The notes under the pieces were generated by a model that did no database searches, had not been told where the DNA came from, and saw nothing but the letters and a program-made list of their open reading frames with translations. This document shows, piece by piece, positions 60,667 through 64,000 of a stretch of 64,000 bases of DNA (its first letter is position 1; every line of letters starts with the position of its first letter). Made by a program: the position numbers and the translations under genes. The DNA comes from Mesobacillus selenatarsenatis SF-1. GTDB taxonomy: Bacteria; Bacillota; Bacilli; Bacillales; Cytobacillaceae. The DNA lies in contig NZ_BASE01000035.1 of assembly GCF_000813125.1 (NCBI RefSeq), positions 1 through 64,000 on the forward strand, given 5' to 3'.

Positions 60667-61497
60667 TTATAACTTTATTTTTTTCAATACGATTCTTTCG
60701 ATTGTTTTCCAAGGGAGATAGTTCTTTAACTGAATCATGGTCTTGACCCCTTTTCCAATAGGGTATCTTAGGTTTGGTGTGTTTTCATTTGAAGCAATCG
60801 TCGCTGCAAGTCTGGCAACCTCCACTGGATCTCCATAGGAGTCTTGCCCGGCTGTTAATGTTTTCATTATTGAAACCTTCAGCAACTCATATGGCGAGCC
60901 ATTGAGCAAAGGTATATTTTCAATACTTTGCCAAATATTTGTTTTGTAAGAACCCGGTTCGATAAGAATTATATCAATTCCAAAGGGTTTTAGCTCCAGC
61001 CTTAAGCTTTCACTGTATCCTTCAAGCGCATGTTTCGAAGCAGCGTAGGCTGACAATCCAGGGAATCCAAATCTGCCGCTGATGCTGCTCATATTAATGA
61101 TTTTACCCTCTCCTTGCTTACGCATGACAGGAAGGACAGCCTGTGTGACGGCAATGACCCCAAAGAAGTTCGTTTCAAATTGACTTCGATATTCATCCAC
61201 TGTAAGTTCTTCAGAAAATCCACCCTGAGCGTATCCCGCATTGTTGACGAGCACATTTACAGAAACAAGGGATTTCACAAACACTTTGAACTTCTCGATT
61301 GATTCTTGCATCGTAACATCCAGTGGGAAAACAGTTATCTTATCTGACACATTTTCAGCGGATGCTAGTTTTAGCAAGTGTTCTTTCTTATTGAGGTCTC
61401 GCATTGTTGCGATCACCTGGTAACCTGATTTAGCCAATTCGATGGCGATTAGTTCACCAAATCCGCTAGAGGAGCCTGTTACAATGGCTGTTTTCAA
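60667..61497 (-). CDS. Short-chain dehydrogenase/reductase
   Basis: A 276-aa NAD(P)-dependent classical SDR. TGSSSGFG is the cofactor loop, NNAGYA the stabilising motif, and Ser-Tyr-Lys are in MSSISG and YAASK. C-terminal PIGKGVKTMIQLKNYLPWKTIER is longer than in minimal SDRs, as in membrane-linked oxidoreductases. Start TTG at 61497 with AAGAAGG eight bases upstream; GTG at 61506 overlaps that site. Confidence 0.9.
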   Translation of the reverse strand: MKTAIVTGSSSGFGELIAIELAKSGYQVIATMRDLNKKEHLLKLASAENVSDKITVFPLDVTMQESIEKFKVFVKSLVSVNVLVNNAGYAQGGFSEELTVDEYRSQFETNFFGVIAVTQAVLPVMRKQGEGKIINMSSISGRFGFPGLSAYAASKHALEGYSESLRLELKPFGIDIILIEPGSYKTNIWQSIENIPLLNGSPYELLKVSIMKTLTAGQDSYGDPVEVARLAATIASNENTPNLRYPIGKGVKTMIQLKNYLPWKTIERIVLKKIKL

Positions 61498-61630
61498 ATA
61501 GTTCACCTTCTTAACTGTCTTTTTTACTATATTACAGTTAAAAAATTATTTTGAACATGAACAATGTATCTTTCTAGCATTCATGGAAAAAATCTAATAC
61601 TGTGGATTTTCCCTGAAAAGGAGCATGCAT

Positions 61631-61921
61631 ATGACGAAGATAGAAGCGTTAAAGGTCCTCAACCTCATTGAAAATTGTTATCCACTTGTAACATTAAAGA
61701 GTGAAACGATTCTTATGTGGATGGCCAAATGTGAGTCACTGGATTACAGCAAGGTGTTAAATAAACTGGCTATTCATATAAGGAGTAATCCCTATCCTCC
61801 CACAGTACAGGAGATCTTAGAAAGATCTTGTAATGAGGGCAAATATTTCGAGTGGTTGGAGGAATATTCAATAAGAATAAAAAAGACAAAAGATTTTGTG
61901 GCAAATAGCAAAAATTTTTAG
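61631..61921 (+). CDS. G39P-like helicase loader/inhibitor domain protein
   Basis: A 96-aa all-helical protein: TKIEALKVLNLIENCYPLV, then MWMAKCESLDYSKVLNKLAIHI and the PYPPTVQEILER end match the N-terminal domain pattern of SPP1 phage G39P, which loads and inhibits a replicative helicase. No other phage genes are nearby. ATG at 61631 with AAGGAG eight bases upstream; ATG at 61625 overlaps it. The 314-bp gap that follows (61922-62235) holds only the des control region. Confidence 0.6.
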   Translation: MTKIEALKVLNLIENCYPLVTLKSETILMWMAKCESLDYSKVLNKLAIHIRSNPYPPTVQEILERSCNEGKYFEWLEEYSIRIKKTKDFVANSKNF

Positions 61922-62129
61922 TGAAAAACGAATTTTTGCGTTTGATATTGGATAAGTCGGGTAATTTTTCAGATGAAAAATAAGCTTTATTAGTTGAAGG
62001 AGGTTATGGATATTTAGAAAAGTTTTCACTATTTAGCGTTGTATAAAAAATATCAACAAATATTATCACCTGGTCTTAATGAAAAATACATTGATAAATC
62101 AGGGTTTTGAGGAAGGGTTTGATCGAAAC

Positions 62130-62158
62130 ATGACATTTGTCATATGTCATGCATGACA
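62130..62158 (+). promoter_or_regulatory. Paired palindromes, predicted DesR sites
   Basis: ATGACATTTGTCAT (62130-62143) and TGTCATGCATGACA (62145-62158) are adjacent palindromes whose centres are 15 bp apart. They sit roughly 45-70 bases upstream of the start that TATAAT (62190-62195) would give. DesR is known to activate des from two adjacent upstream sites. Confidence 0.7.
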
Positions 62159-62166
62159 CCTGCTAC

Positions 62167-62195
62167 TGCACAGAATCATTTCCCTTATTTATAAT
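62167..62195 (+). promoter_or_regulatory. Promoter of des
   Basis: A perfect TATAAT (62190-62195) is paired with a poor -35 (TGCACA, 62167-62172, 17-bp spacer), as expected for an activator-dependent promoter. Confidence 0.65.
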
Positions 62196-62235
62196 TTGGT
62201 TAACTAACATATCCGAAAGGGGAATTTATATCAAG

Positions 62236-63270
62236 ATGACAACTCACAACGCAAAAGAACTTAGAAAACAGGTCGCCCCTTATGAAAGTTCTAACATTAA
62301 AGATAGTATCATTCAAATGCTGAATACGATTGTGCCATTTTTGGCATTTTGGTTCTTGGCTTACCAGAGCCTTGCAATTTCCTACTTGCTGACACTGGCA
62401 TTTGCTGTTCTTGCTGCTGGATTTATGATTAGGATTTTCATTATTTTTCATGACTGCACACACCATTCCTTTTTTAAAAATCGTAAAGCCAACAAAATAG
62501 TTGGCACATTGACTGGAGTATTGACGCTATTCCCATATAGCCAGTGGGGGCATGAACATTCCGTACACCATGCAACGAGCAGTAATTTGGACAAACGTGG
62601 CACGGGAGACATTTGGGTTATGACAGTTGATGAATATATGGCTGCACCATTTTTGCAGAAGCTTGCTTACAGGATGTACCGCAATCCTTTTGTCATGTTT
62701 GTATTGGGACCTATTTATCTCGTATTGATTACCAACCGTTTCAATCGAAAAGGTGCAAGACTTAATGAACGAATGAATACCTATCTTACTAATGTATTGA
62801 TTTTAGGGATTTCTGCCCTGCTTATATGGGCAATTGGCTGGAAAGCTTTCGTGATGGTAGAGGGACCAATCTTTTTCATTGCTGGGATGTTGGGCATCTG
62901 GCTATTCTATGTACAGCATACATTTGAAGATTCATATTTCGAAGCTGATAAGGATTGGGAATACGTGAGAGCTGCGGTAGAAGGAAGCTCTTATTATCAG
63001 CTGCCTAAAGTGCTCCAATGGATTACTGGCAACATAGGCTACCACCATGTACACCATTTAAGCCCTAGGGTTCCAAACTATAAGCTTGAAGAGGTACACA
63101 AGAATACGAAGCCGTTGCAGAATGTACCGACAATAACACTTTCTACAAGCTTGACATCCCTGAAATTCCGTTTATGGGATGAACGGAATAAGCAGTTTAT
63201 CAGCTTCAAGGAAATGAAAGCATATGAGCGAAACAGTAAATTGACGACTCAGACGAAGCCCGAACTATAA
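62236..63270 (+). CDS. des: Membrane acyl-lipid desaturase Des
   Basis: A 344-aa membrane di-iron desaturase closely resembling B. subtilis Des, which puts a delta-5 double bond into membrane phospholipid acyl chains at low temperature. Histidine boxes: HDCTHH at 72, HEHSVHH at 106 and HHVHH at 270. Four to six membrane helices. ATG at 62236 with AAAGGGG thirteen bases upstream (slightly long). Followed by a terminator and then desK, giving the classical des-desKR thermosensor arrangement. Confidence 0.95.
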   Translation: MTTHNAKELRKQVAPYESSNIKDSIIQMLNTIVPFLAFWFLAYQSLAISYLLTLAFAVLAAGFMIRIFIIFHDCTHHSFFKNRKANKIVGTLTGVLTLFPYSQWGHEHSVHHATSSNLDKRGTGDIWVMTVDEYMAAPFLQKLAYRMYRNPFVMFVLGPIYLVLITNRFNRKGARLNERMNTYLTNVLILGISALLIWAIGWKAFVMVEGPIFFIAGMLGIWLFYVQHTFEDSYFEADKDWEYVRAAVEGSSYYQLPKVLQWITGNIGYHHVHHLSPRVPNYKLEEVHKNTKPLQNVPTITLSTSLTSLKFRLWDERNKQFISFKEMKAYERNSKLTTQTKPEL

Positions 63271-63275
63271 ACCCA

Positions 63276-63328
63276 ACTCCCCTTGCATCAGGATCCTATC
63301 CATCCTGATATAAGGGGAGTAATTTTTT
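63276..63328 (+). terminator. Terminator between des and desK
   Basis: Outer stem ACTCCCCTT/AAGGGGAGT with inner ATCAGGA/TCCTGAT, followed by T6. It separates des from desK, consistent with separate expression levels. Confidence 0.88.
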
Positions 63329-63393
63329 GTAAGCTGACAAATTTTTCTTGTGTTAAAATAAACGTATAAATGTATAAAAGCAGAGGTTCTGAT

Positions 63394-64000
63394 ATGATTA
63401 AAAAGTTTTTTAATTCGCTTAGAAGTACCGGCATTTCACCATACATATGGACGATCCTTGGTATATTGCCTTTTTACTTCATATGGCAGTTGCCAACAAC
63501 AATCGGCAAAGTGGTCGGCATCATCCTGACCCTATTGTTCTTTCTCGTATACTGGGTGGCCTTTGTCTCAAAAGGGTGGACAGTATATCTATGGACTTGT
63601 ATATTAATCGGAATTTCAATAGCATCGGCAAGTCTTTTCAGTTACATATATTTCGCGTTTTTTATCGCATATTTTATTGGAAATATCAAAGACCGGCTCC
63701 CATTCCTTGTACTATATTTCATCCATCTTATAGGGACATCGATCGTCATTAACTTTGAAATTGTCCTTAAGGAAGACTTTTTCATCAGACAGCTGCCAAT
63801 CATTGTGATTGTTTGGATCGGTGTCATACTACTTCCGTTTAGTATCCATAACAGAAATGAAAGAGGAGAACTGGAAGAGAAACTTGAGGATGCGAACAAA
63901 CGGATTTCAGATCTGGTTAAAATAGAGGAGCGACAGAGGATTGCCCGTGATTTACATGATACTCTCGGTCAAAAACTTTCCCTGATAGGACTCAAAAGTG
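63394..64000 (+). CDS. desK: Thermosensor histidine kinase DesK (partial)
   Basis: The first 202 residues only; the gene runs off the right end of the window. The N-terminal half has four or five membrane helices (TILGILPFYFIWQL onward) that sense membrane thickness in DesK; the linker (GELEEKLEDANKR) leads into IEERQRIARDLHDTLGQKLSLIGLKS, the HisKA_3 box with the phospho-accepting His. GAGG before the ATG at 63394. Expected partner desR lies outside. Confidence 0.92.
   Translation, partial: MIKKFFNSLRSTGISPYIWTILGILPFYFIWQLPTTIGKVVGIILTLLFFLVYWVAFVSKGWTVYLWTCILIGISIASASLFSYIYFAFFIAYFIGNIKDRLPFLVLYFIHLIGTSIVINFEIVLKEDFFIRQLPIIVIVWIGVILLPFSIHNRNERGELEEKLEDANKRISDLVKIEERQRIARDLHDTLGQKLSLIGLKS

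Overview
The window reads as a low-to-moderate GC chromosome segment of an aerobic, spore-forming Bacillaceae. The evidence is strong AGGAGG-type ribosome binding sites, many TTG and GTG starts, T-rich intrinsic terminators, and typical Bacillus families (two YitT proteins, YwbE, an RsbR paralogue, DUF2512, DUF3231, DUF2294, the MhqR-type quinone regulon, des-desK). A manganese-oxidase (mnx) locus resembling the one known from marine Bacillus strain SG-1 points to the SG-1/Mesobacillus neighbourhood. The species itself is inference. No insertion sequence, CRISPR array or prophage is visible, so most of the window looks like ordinary chromosome with a few accessory islands.

Layout. 0-20 kb: an ABC exporter pair, an amino-acid permease, a PAP2 phosphatase, a tRNA-Arg(CCT) with a partial duplicate beside it, two YitT membrane proteins, a CPA2 antiporter, an RsbR-like stressosome paralogue with a HAD phosphatase, a beta-helix protein, an aromatic-acid-exporter-like protein, a fused M48 protease/ankyrin protein next to an RDD protein, an EmrE-type transporter, and a frameshifted Clp_N-GNAT gene. 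20.7-29.9 kb: one giant secreted subtilisin-like protein (3035 aa) with a propeller and five repeats of about 375 aa. 30-48 kb: PEP carboxylase, a mini-zincin, an alkyltransferase-like protein, small hypotheticals, a candidate small RNA, the mhqO-mhqD operon with its promoter and MhqR box, a racemase, a cyclic-phosphate receiver protein, an FAD monooxygenase, MazG-like, methyltransferase, aldo/keto reductase and thioesterase genes, a lipoprotein, a nucleotidyltransferase and a paired set of small membrane proteins.

48.5-55.5 kb: the mnx locus. A predicted sigma-K promoter and a multi-part intergenic repeat precede an MnxD-position protein, MnxE, MnxF, the six-domain multicopper oxidase MnxG and a Lys-rich downstream protein; a Cys/His-rich relative converges from the other strand. 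Several of these proteins appear to share one small beta domain, suggesting a family of spore-surface proteins around the oxidase. 55.6-58.4 kb: a preQ1-I riboswitch with a terminator controls queC-queD-queE and a VUT-family precursor transporter (queuosine supply). 58.4-60.6 kb: orphan oligopeptide-type ABC permeases behind an attenuator-like leader. 60.7-64 kb: a short-chain dehydrogenase, an orphan phage G39P-like protein, and the cold-shock desaturase des with palindromic operator sites followed by the start of desK, which runs off the window.

Two probable one-base indels in A tracts (about 20,410 and 38,549) break otherwise good genes and should be checked against reads before being called real. 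All family assignments were made by reading translations and motifs; no database search was run.
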